A stretch of 64,000 bases of DNA from positions 62,001-126,000 of the forward strand of contig CANJMF010000005.1 in NCBI GenBank assembly GCA_947475895.1, read 5' to 3'. Numbering within the stretch: the stretch's first letter is position 1; each line of letters opens with the position of its first letter. Shown here one piece after another: positions 46,553-55,389 of this stretch. Both the position numbers and the translations under genes were made by a program. The DNA is from Fidelibacterota bacterium. GTDB lineage: Bacteria > Pseudomonadota > Alphaproteobacteria > Rhodospirillales > Rhodospirillaceae. The notes below the pieces were generated by a model, which saw only the letters and a list, made by a program, of their open reading frames with translations, ran no database searches and had not been told where the DNA came from.

Positions 46553-47302
46553 ATGACTTATTGCGTCGGACTGCTGCTCAACGAAGGATTGGCGATGATT
46601 GCCGACACGCGGACCAACGCGGGTGTCGACAACGTCGCGAGCTTTCGCAAGCTGCATATGTTCGAGCAGCCCGGCGAGCGCGTCATCGCCTTGGCCAGTT
46701 CGGGCAATCTCTCCATCACCCAGTCGGTTTTGAGTCTGCTCAACGAAGGCATGCCGTCGCCGGACTCAGATGAGTTGGAAACGCTCCACAATGTCCCGAC
46801 GATGTTTCGCGCGGCGCAGCTCGTGGGCCGTGCGGTGCGTGAAATCTATCGCGTTGATGCGCTCAGCCTCGAGGAACACAATATGCGCTTCGATGTGGCG
46901 CTGTTGTTGGGCGGCCAGATCAAAGGGCGGCGTTTGCGACTCTTCATGATTTATGCGGCCGGGAATTTCATTGAGGCAACGCCCGACACGCCGTTCCTTC
47001 AGATCGGCGAAACCAAATACGGAAAACCCATTCTCGATCGTGCGGTGCGTTACAGCACTGATCTCTACGACGCGCTCAAAATCGGTTTGATCTCGGTGGA
47101 CTCGACTATGCGCTCGAATTTGGCCGTGGGACTGCCGCTCGATCTCATGGTCTTGAAACGCGATGCCATGCGCGCGGAGCTGACATTCCGTGTCGAGGCG
47201 GGCGATCCCTACTTTGAGGATCTGCGCAATCGGTGGTCGGAAGCTTTGCGCGCCACGCATCAAGCGATTCCGAAACCGCCCTACACCACCCGTAAGGTCT
47301 GA
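46553..47302 (+). CDS. Anbu proteasome-like peptidase
   Basis: Anbu ('ancestral beta subunit') is an N-terminal nucleophile hydrolase related to HslV and proteasome beta subunits. The 249-residue product begins M-T-Y-C-V-G, giving an N-terminal Thr after Met removal; the supporting Asp (I-A-D-T-R-T) at mature position 17 and Lys (F-R-K-L) at 32 are kept. Known Anbu proteins form helical ring assemblies; native substrates are unclear. GGGGGAG lies about 8 bases before the ATG; a longer frame from 46457 overlaps the transglutaminase gene and would block the nucleophile. It is the last gene of the four-gene cluster. Confidence 0.94.
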   Translation: MTYCVGLLLNEGLAMIADTRTNAGVDNVASFRKLHMFEQPGERVIALASSGNLSITQSVLSLLNEGMPSPDSDELETLHNVPTMFRAAQLVGRAVREIYRVDALSLEEHNMRFDVALLLGGQIKGRRLRLFMIYAAGNFIEATPDTPFLQIGETKYGKPILDRAVRYSTDLYDALKIGLISVDSTMRSNLAVGLPLDLMVLKRDAMRAELTFRVEAGDPYFEDLRNRWSEALRATHQAIPKPPYTTRKV

Positions 47303-47309
47303 GCCTCCT

Positions 47310-48152
47310 TTGCCGAAGCGCACGCTCAAACGCGACTCTCCCGCTTTTGCCGAAAAGCAGCGGCTGGTCGGCAAGGCGGGCAAGAACCCGCCGGCCGTGA
47401 TTCTGGTTGAACCTCAGTTGGCCGAAAACATCGGTACGGCTGCGCGCGCCATGATGAACACGGGGCTCGAGGATTTGCGTCTCGTCGACCCGAAACAGGA
47501 TTGGATGAGCGAAAAGGCCTTGGCCGCATCGTCGGGCGCGGAATGGATTTTGGAAAACGCGCAGCGCTTTATGACGGTGGAAGAGGCCATTGCCGATCGC
47601 CAGATGCTGTATGCCGCCACGGCGCGCCGCCGCGAAATGGTGAAACCGCTTTCGACCGCCAGGACGGCAGGTCGTGAAATGCGTGCGCGCGCAGAGGCGG
47701 ACGAGAAGGTGGGCATTTTATTCGGGCGCGAACGGGACGGCCTCACCAATCAGGAAGTCGCGCTGGCGAATGCGATCATTGAAGTGCCGCTCAATCCCGA
47801 GCACTCGTCGCTCAACCTCGCCCAAGCGGTGTTGTTGATCGGCTACGAGTGGTTCCAGGCGGGCTATGACGGGCCGGAATCCATGATCACCTTCAACAGC
47901 GCCAAGCCCGCCGATAAGGAGATGCTCATCGGACTGTTCGAGCATCTTGAGGAAGAACTCACCCTCTGTGGTTTCTTGCGCCACGAAGAGCGCCGCCCCA
48001 GCATGGTCGCTAACCTTCGCAACATCCTCCAACGGGCAGAGCTGACCGAGCAGGAAGTGCGTACGCTTCATGGGGTGGTGAAGGAATTACGCTATGGCCG
48101 GCGGCCCGATCGGCCGAAGCGCCAGCCCGGATTTAAAGATGAAGACTTTTAA
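47310..48152 (+). CDS. TrmJ-type SpoU RNA methyltransferase
   Basis: This product of about 280 residues has the SPOUT knot motifs: V-E-P-Q-L-A-E-N-I-G-T-A-A-R-A-M, G-R-E-R-D-G-L-T-N, and N-L-A-Q-A-V-L-L. It probably 2'-O-methylates C/U32 of tRNA, as TrmJ does. The only start that clears the Anbu gene is the TTG at 47310, with AAGG 11 bases upstream; longer frames run back inside Anbu. A C-terminal extension (about 80 residues) matches TrmJ. It may be co-transcribed with Anbu by chance of proximity. Confidence 0.85.
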   Translation: MPKRTLKRDSPAFAEKQRLVGKAGKNPPAVILVEPQLAENIGTAARAMMNTGLEDLRLVDPKQDWMSEKALAASSGAEWILENAQRFMTVEEAIADRQMLYAATARRREMVKPLSTARTAGREMRARAEADEKVGILFGRERDGLTNQEVALANAIIEVPLNPEHSSLNLAQAVLLIGYEWFQAGYDGPESMITFNSAKPADKEMLIGLFEHLEEELTLCGFLRHEERRPSMVANLRNILQRAELTEQEVRTLHGVVKELRYGRRPDRPKRQPGFKDEDF

Positions 48153-48237
48153 CAGATTGATTTTGCTTCATTTTTAGCTTTTGGCGGGGCGCGATCGCCG
48201 GTTGACTTAGCGCCTGTCCCACCTATACTCCGCTCGC

Positions 48238-48337
48238 TTTATTTCCGGGAACGTGAATACGGGCAACGACCTGTATTCCGGCTGCCGTTACAGCCCTACC
48301 GGGACAATAACAACAACATGACAACAACAGGATACCA
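48238..48337 (+). promoter_or_regulatory. Structured leader of rpsD
   Basis: Two hairpins lie in tandem: GAATACGGG/CCTGTATTC (48255-48263 with 48270-48278, one G-T pair) and GGCTG/CAGCC (48280-48284 with 48291-48295), then a CAA-rich unstructured stretch up to the AGGA ribosome site. S4 commonly autoregulates its own mRNA, so this is a plausible S4 target, not shown. Confidence 0.35.
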
Positions 48338-48952
48338 ATGACCAAACGTGCAGAGTCAAAGTACAAGATCGACCGACGTCTCCAAGTCAATCTCTGGGGA
48401 CGTCCCAAGAGCCCCCTGAACAAGCGTGAGTACGGCCCCGGCCAACACGGTCAGCGCCGCAAGAAGCCGTCCGACTACGGCGTTCAGCTCATGGCGAAGC
48501 AGAAATTGAAGGGCTACTACGGCAACGTTTCCGAGAAGCAATTCCGCAAGTATTACGCCGAAGCTATGCGCCGTAAGGGCGACAACGGCGAGAACTTGGT
48601 TGGCATTCTCGAAAGCCGCCTCGATGCGATCATCTATCGCATGAAATTCGCGATCACCGTGTTTGCCTCGCGCCAGTTCGTGAACCACGGCCACGTGTCC
48701 GTAAACGGCCGCCGCGTCACGGTGCCGTCGTACATGATCAAAGTCGGTGACAAGATCGAAGTGCGTGCCAAGTCGAAAGAACTCACGGTTCTGAAGGAAG
48801 CGTCTGAATCGTCCGAGCGCGATGTGCCCGACTATATCGAAGTCGATCACACCAAGTTCGCCGGCGAATTGAAGCGCGTTCCGGCCCTGAAGGACATTCC
48901 TTATCCCGTCCAGATGGAACCGAACCTCGTCATCGAATTCTATTCGCGCTAA
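48338..48952 (+). CDS. rpsD: 30S ribosomal protein S4
   Basis: S4 is a primary 16S rRNA-binding protein that nucleates the 30S body. The 204-residue product is full length: N-terminal L-W-G-R-P-K-S-P, the G-Q-H-G-Q-R-R block, L-E-S-R-L-D, and the S4 RNA-binding domain with R-Q-F-V-N-H-G-H-V-x-V-N-G. AGGA precedes the ATG by 7 bases. It is a single gene with a structured leader and a perfect terminator, outside the usual S10/spc/alpha operons, as is usual in Alphaproteobacteria. Confidence 0.98.
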   Translation: MTKRAESKYKIDRRLQVNLWGRPKSPLNKREYGPGQHGQRRKKPSDYGVQLMAKQKLKGYYGNVSEKQFRKYYAEAMRRKGDNGENLVGILESRLDAIIYRMKFAITVFASRQFVNHGHVSVNGRRVTVPSYMIKVGDKIEVRAKSKELTVLKEASESSERDVPDYIEVDHTKFAGELKRVPALKDIPYPVQMEPNLVIEFYSR

Positions 48953-48977
48953 CGCGCGACAGAATACCGAAACGACA

Positions 48978-49005
48978 AACGGCGCCTCGCAAGAGGCGCC
49001 GTTTT
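48978..49005 (+). terminator. Intrinsic terminator of rpsD
   Basis: The stem ACGGCGCCTC/GAGGCGCCGT with loop GCAA is followed by TTT, 25 bases after the stop. Confidence 0.9.
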
Positions 49006-49024
49006 GCATTCGGGCGTCAGCGCT

Positions 49025-49348
49025 TCAAGCGTGCGCTGAAACCGGGTTCGATAACTTGCGTAGGGCCCGATAGGGCCGGGGATTGTCGGGCTGGCGCAGA
49101 ACGATCTCTGTCTGGTTTGTGTCGGGATGCAGGGGGTTGAACCAAGCCAGCGGCTTGCCGTGATAGCCGGCGATAAGTGCCGCCCGCACATAGGGTAAAA
49201 CCGAATGGGCGCCCTTGTGCTCTTCCAGAAAGGCTTGGAGCTCATCCTCGAATTCATCGAGCGGTGAATGAACACGGCGCAATGCGCTCGCATATTCATA
49301 GGCCCACTCGATTGCCAGCTCGGGTGACTTAACCTCGTCAATTTCCAT
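49025..49348 (-). CDS. Hypothetical protein (107 aa)
   Basis: I do not recognise this soluble, acidic protein. It has no signal or membrane segment. An N-terminal helical Glu/Ala-rich part is followed by a W-F-N-P-L-H-P-D-T-N segment and a basic tail. GAGG lies 7 bases before the ATG at 49348, which supports translation. It is convergent with rpsD. Confidence 0.6.
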   Translation of the reverse strand: MEIDEVKSPELAIEWAYEYASALRRVHSPLDEFEDELQAFLEEHKGAHSVLPYVRAALIAGYHGKPLAWFNPLHPDTNQTEIVLRQPDNPRPYRALRKLSNPVSAHA

Positions 49349-49561
49349 AATCGGACCTCAGCCCATTTCACCAAACCGGACGCGCGCGTAGTGCGATGCT
49401 ATCCTCAGGTTCCATAACGCGAAAGTTGTGGAAATGTTTCCGTCAGAAAGAGACGGTCTGTAAAAAGCACGTGGATTTTCAAAGTTGCGAAAATTTCTCA
49501 ACTTCGCGGAACAAGCGAGGTTGTCCCGCGTTGATTTTCTAACGTCCTTAGGGAGGCCGTC

Positions 49562-49753
49562 TTGGACGAAGGGCAACATAACGCTGAAGTGTATCGCCAG
49601 CGGGCAGTTAGCATTCGACGTACCGCCGAGGCAGCTACAGACCCCAAGGCGCGGGAAGAGCTTCTGCGTCTTGCGGAAAGCTGGCAACGTTTGGCCGACC
49701 TGAAGTCGCCAGCGCCACCGAGTTGGGTAATGCCGGAAGGCTCAACACACTAG
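49562..49753 (+). CDS. Small helical hypothetical protein (63 aa)
   Basis: Likely real because AGGGAGG lies about 5 bases before a TTG start at 49562. The sequence fits a widespread small helical family of Alphaproteobacteria with a Y-R-x-R-A...I-R-x-x-A-E-x-A-x-D-P...L-L-R-L-A-E-S-W-x-R-L-A pattern, usually annotated hypothetical. A proline-rich tail follows. It is convergent with grxD. The 213 bases upstream (49349-49561) are AT-rich and hold no other gene. Confidence 0.6.
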   Translation: MDEGQHNAEVYRQRAVSIRRTAEAATDPKAREELLRLAESWQRLADLKSPAPPSWVMPEGSTH

Positions 49754-49782
49754 ATTAAAGGGGCGTGTCGGCGTGGACGGCG

Positions 49783-50115
49783 TTAAGCGGTCGCGACCTG
49801 CTTTTCTTTGAACAGGTCTTGCAGCTCGCCGTTTTCGGCCATCTCGCGCACGATATCGCAGCCGCCCACGAATTCGCCCTTCACGTAAAGCTGGGGGATC
49901 GTAGGCCAGTTGCTGAACTCTTTGATGCCCTGGCGCAGGCCATCGTCGGCGAGCACGTTCACGCCTTTGAACTTCACGCCTGTGTGCGAAAGAATCTGCA
50001 CCACGGCAGCCGAGAAGCCGCATTGCGGAAACTGAGGCGTGCCCTTCATGAACAGCACGATGTCGTTCTCGGCGATGTCTTTTTTGATGCCTTCGATGGC
50101 GGGAGTGTCGCTCAT
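49783..50115 (-). CDS. grxD: Monothiol glutaredoxin, Grx4 family
   Basis: The 110-residue protein has the CGFS active site (Q-C-G-F-S), [15 protein letters not shown] and G-G-C-D-I. Grx4 proteins carry 2Fe-2S clusters with glutathione, often bridged by BolA, and feed iron-sulfur assembly. GAGG lies 9 bases before the ATG at 50115; the ORF's first Met at 50130 is less likely. The bolA gene lies 76 bases upstream on the same strand, matching the known protein partnership. Confidence 0.95.
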   Translation of the reverse strand: MSDTPAIEGIKKDIAENDIVLFMKGTPQFPQCGFSAAVVQILSHTGVKFKGVNVLADDGLRQGIKEFSNWPTIPQLYVKGEFVGGCDIVREMAENGELQDLFKEKQVATA

Positions 50116-50191
50116 TGCAAATATCCTCAATTGGGAATGTAGCCCGAATATAAGGGCTTAAGTCCGTAATACAAGTTGCGATGGACGCTGT

Positions 50192-50428
50192 TTAGGCGGC
50201 TTTTACGCCGGTTTGCAGCGCCAGCGCATGCAGTTCCCCGCCCATTTTGCCCTTCAGGGCAGCATAAACCATCTGGTGCTGCTGTACGCGCGACTTGCCT
50301 TTGAACGCCTCCGACAGGATCGTGGCGGCGTAATGATCGCCATCGCCGGCCAGGTCTTCAATGGAGACCTCGGCGTCGGGAAAAGCGTCCTTGATCATCT
50401 TCTCGATATCGTTTGCGGCCATCGCCAT
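50192..50428 (-). CDS. BolA family protein
   Basis: This 78-residue protein matches the BolA/IbaG fold: F-P-D-A-E-V-x-I-x-D-L-A-G-D-G-D-H-Y and F-K-G-K-S-R-V-Q-Q-H-Q-M-V-Y-A-A-L, with the invariant His near the middle. BolA proteins bind monothiol glutaredoxins and bridge a 2Fe-2S cluster. It lies 13 bases after purL and before grxD on the same strand. Both Met1 and Met3 are possible starts. Confidence 0.93.
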   Translation of the reverse strand: MAMAANDIEKMIKDAFPDAEVSIEDLAGDGDHYAATILSEAFKGKSRVQQHQMVYAALKGKMGGELHALALQTGVKAA

Positions 50429-50441
50429 TGCTTAATTTCCC

Positions 50442-52655
50442 TTAGCTCGCTGACGCCATATAGATCGGGAACCAGCCTTCGTACAATTTACGCAAAGTCA
50501 TCAGCGCCATAGAATCGGTGCCGATCGTGAGAGAGGCGCCGCCTGTAACGCCGATGTCGCGGGCTGGCACGCCGGCTTTCGCCGCCGCTTCGAGAATACC
50601 CGCAGCTTTAGCCTGTGGAACCGCGATCACGTAGCGTCCCTGATCTTCACCGAAATGAAGCGAATGATCCTCGATGGTCAACGTCGCGCCGATGTTGCCG
50701 GCCAAGGCCATTTCCGTTACGGCGACGAGGGTGCCGCCATCGGAAACGTCATGGCAGGTGCGGACTTGGCCGCTGGTAATGAGGCCGCGCACGAAATCGC
50801 CCACCTTGCGCTCGTGCGCAAGATCGACCGGCGGCGGCGCGCCCATCTTGGACTCATCTTCGAAGTCATGGGCCCACACTTCGCGCACATACAGCGATTG
50901 GCCTAGATAACCTTCGCCGACTTGGCCCAGAAGAATGATGGTGTCGCCAACGCCTTTGAACAGAACGGTCGCCGTGTGGTCGAGGTTGTCGATGAGACCG
51001 ACCCCGCCAATCGCAGGCGTCGGCAAGATCGCCTTGCCGTTGGTCTCGTTATAAAGCGACACGTTGCCCGAAATGACCGGGTAATCGAGCGCCTTGCACG
51101 CCTCACCGATACCCTTAATGGCATCGACAATCTGGCCCATAATTTCGGGCTTCTCGGGGTTGCCGAAGTTGAGGTTGTCGGTGATCGCGAGCGGGCGCCC
51201 GCCGACGGCGGTGATGTTGCGCCACGTCTCCGCGACGGCTTGCTTGCCGCCTTCGAACGGATCGGCCTTCACATAACGCGGCGTACAGTCGGTGGTGATC
51301 GCTAGGCCGCGATTGGAGCCATGCAAGCGCACGACGGCTGCATCGCCCCCTGGGCGCTGCGTGGTGTCGGCCATGACCATGTGATCGTACTGTTCCCAAA
51401 TCCAGCGACGGCTGGCGAGGTCCGGGCAGCCCATGAGCCGGGGCAGGGCCTCGGTCCAAAGGACCATGTTCACATTCTTGGTTTCGAGGGCCGGCAGTTT
51501 AGGCGATGAAACCCACGGCCGGTCGTATTCGGGCGAGGCCTGTGCGAGCGGGTCGATCGGCAGATCGCCGACCACGTCGCCGTTCATTTTCAAAACCATG
51601 CGGCCTGTATCCGTCAGATGGCCGATGATCGCGAAATCCAGCTCCCACTTTTCCATGATCTTGCGGGCAATATCTTCTTTGCCGGGCTGCAAGATCACGA
51701 GCATGCGCTCCTGGCTTTCCGAAAGCATCATTTCGTACGGCGTCATGCCGGTTTCGCGTTGGGGCACTTTCTCCAGATTAAGTTCAACGCCCATGCCGCC
51801 TTTCGACGCCATTTCGAAAGACGAACTCGTCAGACCGGCCGCACCCATGTCTTGGATAGCGACGATGGTTCCGGTCTTCATCAGCTCAAGGCAGGCTTCG
51901 ATGAGAAGCTTTTCGGTGAACGGGTCGCCAACCTGGACGGTCGGGCGCTTCTCCTCGGAGTCTGCGCCAAATTCCGCCGACGCCATGGTGGCGCCGTGAA
52001 TACCGTCGCGCCCGGTTTTTGAACCGAAATACACAACCGGATTTCCAACGCCCGCGGCAGCCGAATAGAAAATTTTGTCCTTGTCCGCGAGGCCGACAGT
52101 CATCGCGTTAACGAGGATGTTGCCGTTATAGCTGGGGTGGAAGTTTACTTCGCCGCCAACTGTCGGCACGCCCACGCAATTGCCGTAACCACCGATGCCC
52201 GCGACCACGCCGGCAACGAGTTGCTTGGTTTTGGGATGCTTCGGGTCGCCGAAACGCAAAGCATTCATATTGGCGATGGGACGTGCGCCCATGGTGAATA
52301 CATCGCGCAAGATGCCGCCCACGCCCGTGGCCGCGCCCTGATAGGGCTCGATAAAGCTGGGGTGGTTGTGGCTTTCCATTTTAAAGATCGCCGCCAGGCC
52401 TTCGCCGATGTCGATGACGCCGGCATTCTCACCGGGGCCGCAAATGACCCAGGGGGCCGTTGTCGGCAAGGTCTTGAGCCAGCGCTTGGACGATTTGTAA
52501 GAGCAATGCTCCGACCACATTACCGAGAAAATGCCCAGCTCAACGAGGTTGGGCTCGCGGCCCATGATCTCGAGGACTTTTTTGTATTCGGATTCGCTCA
52601 GGCCGTGGCTTTTGACGTCCTCGGGCGTGATGCCCGTTTTTGGCTGGTGGTTCAC
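50442..52655 (-). CDS. purL: Phosphoribosylformylglycinamidine synthase subunit PurL
   Basis: PurL, with PurQ and PurS, converts FGAR and glutamine to FGAM in de novo purine synthesis. The 737-residue small-type PurL shows [40 protein letters not shown] and [13 protein letters not shown]. It overlaps purQ by 4 bases, so the two are coupled. Confidence 0.97.
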   Translation of the reverse strand: MNHQPKTGITPEDVKSHGLSESEYKKVLEIMGREPNLVELGIFSVMWSEHCSYKSSKRWLKTLPTTAPWVICGPGENAGVIDIGEGLAAIFKMESHNHPSFIEPYQGAATGVGGILRDVFTMGARPIANMNALRFGDPKHPKTKQLVAGVVAGIGGYGNCVGVPTVGGEVNFHPSYNGNILVNAMTVGLADKDKIFYSAAAGVGNPVVYFGSKTGRDGIHGATMASAEFGADSEEKRPTVQVGDPFTEKLLIEACLELMKTGTIVAIQDMGAAGLTSSSFEMASKGGMGVELNLEKVPQRETGMTPYEMMLSESQERMLVILQPGKEDIARKIMEKWELDFAIIGHLTDTGRMVLKMNGDVVGDLPIDPLAQASPEYDRPWVSSPKLPALETKNVNMVLWTEALPRLMGCPDLASRRWIWEQYDHMVMADTTQRPGGDAAVVRLHGSNRGLAITTDCTPRYVKADPFEGGKQAVAETWRNITAVGGRPLAITDNLNFGNPEKPEIMGQIVDAIKGIGEACKALDYPVISGNVSLYNETNGKAILPTPAIGGVGLIDNLDHTATVLFKGVGDTIILLGQVGEGYLGQSLYVREVWAHDFEDESKMGAPPPVDLAHERKVGDFVRGLITSGQVRTCHDVSDGGTLVAVTEMALAGNIGATLTIEDHSLHFGEDQGRYVIAVPQAKAAGILEAAAKAGVPARDIGVTGGASLTIGTDSMALMTLRKLYEGWFPIYMASAS

Positions 52656-53347
52656 GACAAAGTCTCCACCAGGCTTTCAAACATCTTGCGGCCGTCGATG
52701 CCGCCAAGTTTCGGATCCGACAGGCGCTCAGGGTGCGGCATCATGCCCAGCACTGTGCGCGACTTGTTGAAGACGCCCGCGATATTGCGTTGTGATCCGT
52801 TCGGGTTGGAGAAGTCGCTTAAGTCGCCGCGCGGCGAGCAATAGCGGAATGCCACCAAGCCTTCACCTTCCAAGCGATCAAGCGTTTCGGTATCGGCATA
52901 GTAGTTGCCTTCACCATGGCCGATCGGAATGCGGACCACTTCGCCGACGCTGTATTTCGACGTGAAGGCGCTCTGCGAGTCTTCGACCTTGAGATAAACG
53001 TCTTTGCAGATGTACTTGAGGTTCTTGTTGCGCATCAGAACGCCAGGCACGAGGCCCGCTTCCGCGATGATCTGAAAGCCGTTGCAGATACCAAGGACGC
53101 GCATGCCCTTTTCGGCGCGGCGCTTTACTTCATGCATGATGGGCGAGTGCGCGGCCATGGCGCCGCAGCGCAAATAATCGCCGTAGGAAAATCCGCCCGG
53201 AACGACGACAAGGTCCACATCGGGGAGTTCCGTATCCCGATGCCAGATCATCTGTGTGGGTTTGCCGAGACTTTGTTCGAGGGCGACGGCGATGTCGCGA
53301 TCGCAGTTCGAGCCCGGGAATACAATAACCGCTGCCTTTACCGACAT
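52652..53347 (-). CDS. purQ: Phosphoribosylformylglycinamidine synthase glutaminase subunit PurQ
   Basis: PurQ releases ammonia from glutamine for PurL. The 231-residue class I amidotransferase has the nucleophile Cys in L-G-I-C-N-G-F-Q, an F-P-G-S-N-C-D opening, and a late His-x-Glu in P-H-P-E-R. It overlaps purL by 4 bases and follows purS by 4 bases. Confidence 0.96.
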   Translation of the reverse strand: MSVKAAVIVFPGSNCDRDIAVALEQSLGKPTQMIWHRDTELPDVDLVVVPGGFSYGDYLRCGAMAAHSPIMHEVKRRAEKGMRVLGICNGFQIIAEAGLVPGVLMRNKNLKYICKDVYLKVEDSQSAFTSKYSVGEVVRIPIGHGEGNYYADTETLDRLEGEGLVAFRYCSPRGDLSDFSNPNGSQRNIAGVFNKSRTVLGMMPHPERLSDPKLGGIDGRKMFESLVETLS

Positions 53348-53351
53348 GGCG

Positions 53352-53594
53352 TTAGTCCACCACCTCGACGCTGAAGTTTTCGATCACGGTGTTGGCCAGC
53401 AGCTTGCGGCACATGTCCTCGACCGTGCTCTTGGCTTTTGCCGCGTCGGTCTCGGCAATATTCAATTCTATGAACTTGCCTTGCCGCACGTCGCTCGCGC
53501 TTTTGAAGCCGTGACCGTGCAGGGCGTTTTCGACAGCTTTACCCTGGGGATCGAGCACGCCGTTTTTCAGCGTGATGTGGACTCGTGCCTTCAA
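53352..53594 (-). CDS. purS: Phosphoribosylformylglycinamidine synthase subunit PurS
   Basis: This small bridge protein docks PurQ onto PurL and is required by the small-type enzyme. The 80-residue product has the usual [10 protein letters not shown][10 protein letters not shown] opening and an [13 protein letters not shown] end. It lies 4 bases before purQ and 49 bases after purC. Confidence 0.96.
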   Translation of the reverse strand: MKARVHITLKNGVLDPQGKAVENALHGHGFKSASDVRQGKFIELNIAETDAAKAKSTVEDMCRKLLANTVIENFSVEVVD

Positions 53595-53643
53595 TGCCTA
53601 CTCCTCAGACTTCAATCCCGGGACTTGGCCCGGGATTGGTTCA

Positions 53644-54411
53644 TTATTGCAGTGTGGACGGACCTTTTACGTCGGTGGGCCCGCTCTCGGGCAAGATGCC
53701 TAACCGTCGCGCCACTTCCTGGTAGGCTTCCTCGATCTGGCCGAGGTCGCGGCGGAAGCGGTCTTTGTCCATCTTTTCGTTGGTCTTGGAATCCCACAAA
53801 CGCATGTTGTCCGGCGACAGTTCGTCGGCCAGAACAATTTGCACATCGCCGTTTTCGTGGAACAGGCGGCCGAACTCGACCTTGAAATCGATGACGCGAA
53901 TGCCGATGCCCAAGAACATGCCTGTCATGAAATCGTTGATGCGCAAGCTCATGTTCAGCATTTCGTCGATCTCGTGGATCGCGGCCCAACCGAAGCCCGT
54001 GATGTGCTCTTCCGAAACCATCGGATCGCCGAACTGATCGTTCTTGTAATAGTACTCGACGATGGAGCGGGGCAGGCGTGTGCCCTCAGGAATATGAAAC
54101 CGTTCGGAGATGGAGCCGGCGGCGACGTTGCGCACGACCACTTCCACCGGAATAATCTCAACTTCCTTCACCAACTGCTCGCGCATGTTCAGGCGGCGCA
54201 CGAAGTGCGTCGGGATGCCGATCTCCTCCAAGCGCATCATCAGGTATTCCGAGATGCGGTTGTTGAGCACGCCCTTACCGGTGATGGTGCCCTTCTTCTT
54301 GTTATTGAAGGCGGTCGCATCGTCCTTGAAGTACTGCACCAAGGTGCCGGGTTCGGGGCCTTCGAACAAAACCTTAGCTTTGCCCTCGTAGATCTGCTTG
54401 CGCCGCGCCAT
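53644..54411 (-). CDS. purC: SAICAR synthase (phosphoribosylaminoimidazolesuccinocarboxamide synthase)
   Basis: PurC joins CAIR and aspartate with ATP, the step before purB. The 255-residue product opens Y-E-G-K-A-K-V-L-F and has [26 protein letters not shown] and [10 protein letters not shown]. The first gene of the purCSQL run. purB, which acts next in the pathway, lies 2.4 kb away on the same strand. Confidence 0.97.
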   Translation of the reverse strand: MARRKQIYEGKAKVLFEGPEPGTLVQYFKDDATAFNNKKKGTITGKGVLNNRISEYLMMRLEEIGIPTHFVRRLNMREQLVKEVEIIPVEVVVRNVAAGSISERFHIPEGTRLPRSIVEYYYKNDQFGDPMVSEEHITGFGWAAIHEIDEMLNMSLRINDFMTGMFLGIGIRVIDFKVEFGRLFHENGDVQIVLADELSPDNMRLWDSKTNEKMDKDRFRRDLGQIEEAYQEVARRLGILPESGPTDVKGPSTLQ

Positions 54412-54514
54412 GGCGTTTTCCTTAAAAACAGCGGAAGGACCGGTGCGTTTCCGGCGTTATGGGGTCGATATAGCAGGTGGGGGCCAGGGCTACAACGGAT
54501 GGGGTATGACGATC

Positions 54515-54536
54515 AAAAAGCCCCGAAAACCGGGGC
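54515..54536 (-). terminator. Intrinsic terminator after the NRDE gene
   Basis: On the minus strand, stem GCCCCG/CGGGGC directly after the stop is followed by T5. Confidence 0.85.
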
Positions 54537-55301
54537 CTAATGGCGGGCTGCGGAGACCGCGCCAAAAATATCCACAGGCTGAAATCGCGTAGACTCGGGC
54601 GGGCCGGCGGCAAACAGCCACACGGGAAACGTGCCGTCATGGGCTGCTTGCGCGGACGGAAGCGCCATCAACGAGGAGGAGGACGTGCCAAAACCGCTCT
54701 CTAAGCGAAAGCTCATCGCCCGGCTTTCCGTGGCGTCATTCGATCCCAGCAGTTTTTGCCAGGCGTCCCATTGGTCGGCGCCAGGATCGGGACGTGCTGC
54801 AGTTTCGAAACGCGGGAGATAGTTGGCAATACGCGGGTCGCCAATATCGTTGCGATCGGACGCCGTGAACATCGATAGGCCGGCGGGCACTTGTTCGACG
54901 CGGACTCGTTTGGCGCCATCCGTCGATGACAGCCACCATGCGTCACGGTTATCGGCGATCACCAGATTGAACGAGCGGTAAGCGGTTGGGTCAATGTCGC
55001 CGAGCGCCTCGGCTGCGTCGGCATGATCCAACGCCTCGAGTACCAGCTCACCACGCGAGCGCTTACCGGGCGCAGGCCCCAGCGAGCCGTACCGATTAAG
55101 AATGCACGCAACAACGCCGTGATCGTTCAATCCCATCCAGGTGCCGCCCGCAGTCATATCGAGCCCGGCGACGGCCTCCGGTCGATCCGGCCAGTGCCGC
55201 GCCGGCGGTTGCCAGGAGCGATCAAGCATTTCATCGCGGTTGGCGCCGATAATCACGGGCCACGCATGACCGGGTTGGCGAAGAAGAACGACGGTGCACA
55301 T
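54537..55301 (-). CDS. NRDE (TANGO2-like) family protein
   Basis: The 254-residue product starts M-C-T-V-V-L-L, with an N-terminal Cys after Met removal, and has the name motif A-N-R-D-E, then G-G-T-W-M-G-L-N-D-H-G and R-S-F-N-L-V-I-A-D. The family is related to N-terminal nucleophile hydrolases; the eukaryotic TANGO2 is linked to Golgi and haem or lipid handling, but the bacterial role is unknown. The ATG at 55301 is chosen to expose Cys2; a GTG two codons earlier is open. It is divergent from the TPR-methyltransferase gene. Confidence 0.9.
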   Translation of the reverse strand: MCTVVLLRQPGHAWPVIIGANRDEMLDRSWQPPARHWPDRPEAVAGLDMTAGGTWMGLNDHGVVACILNRYGSLGPAPGKRSRGELVLEALDHADAAEALGDIDPTAYRSFNLVIADNRDAWWLSSTDGAKRVRVEQVPAGLSMFTASDRNDIGDPRIANYLPRFETAARPDPGADQWDAWQKLLGSNDATESRAMSFRLESGFGTSSSSLMALPSAQAAHDGTFPVWLFAAGPPESTRFQPVDIFGAVSAARH

Positions 55302-55389
55302 AGGCACAAGTTAGTGTCCCTCATAACTTCGCGCCAGCCGTGAAGCGCAAGGCCCTTCGATCCTTTGTGCAGCGTGCTATCTTTTGGGA

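Noticed and set aside
48300-48330. CAA-rich direct repeat in the rpsD leader as a CRISPR-like or microsatellite element
   Set aside because: Only a few imperfect CAA units; better seen as an unstructured linker.
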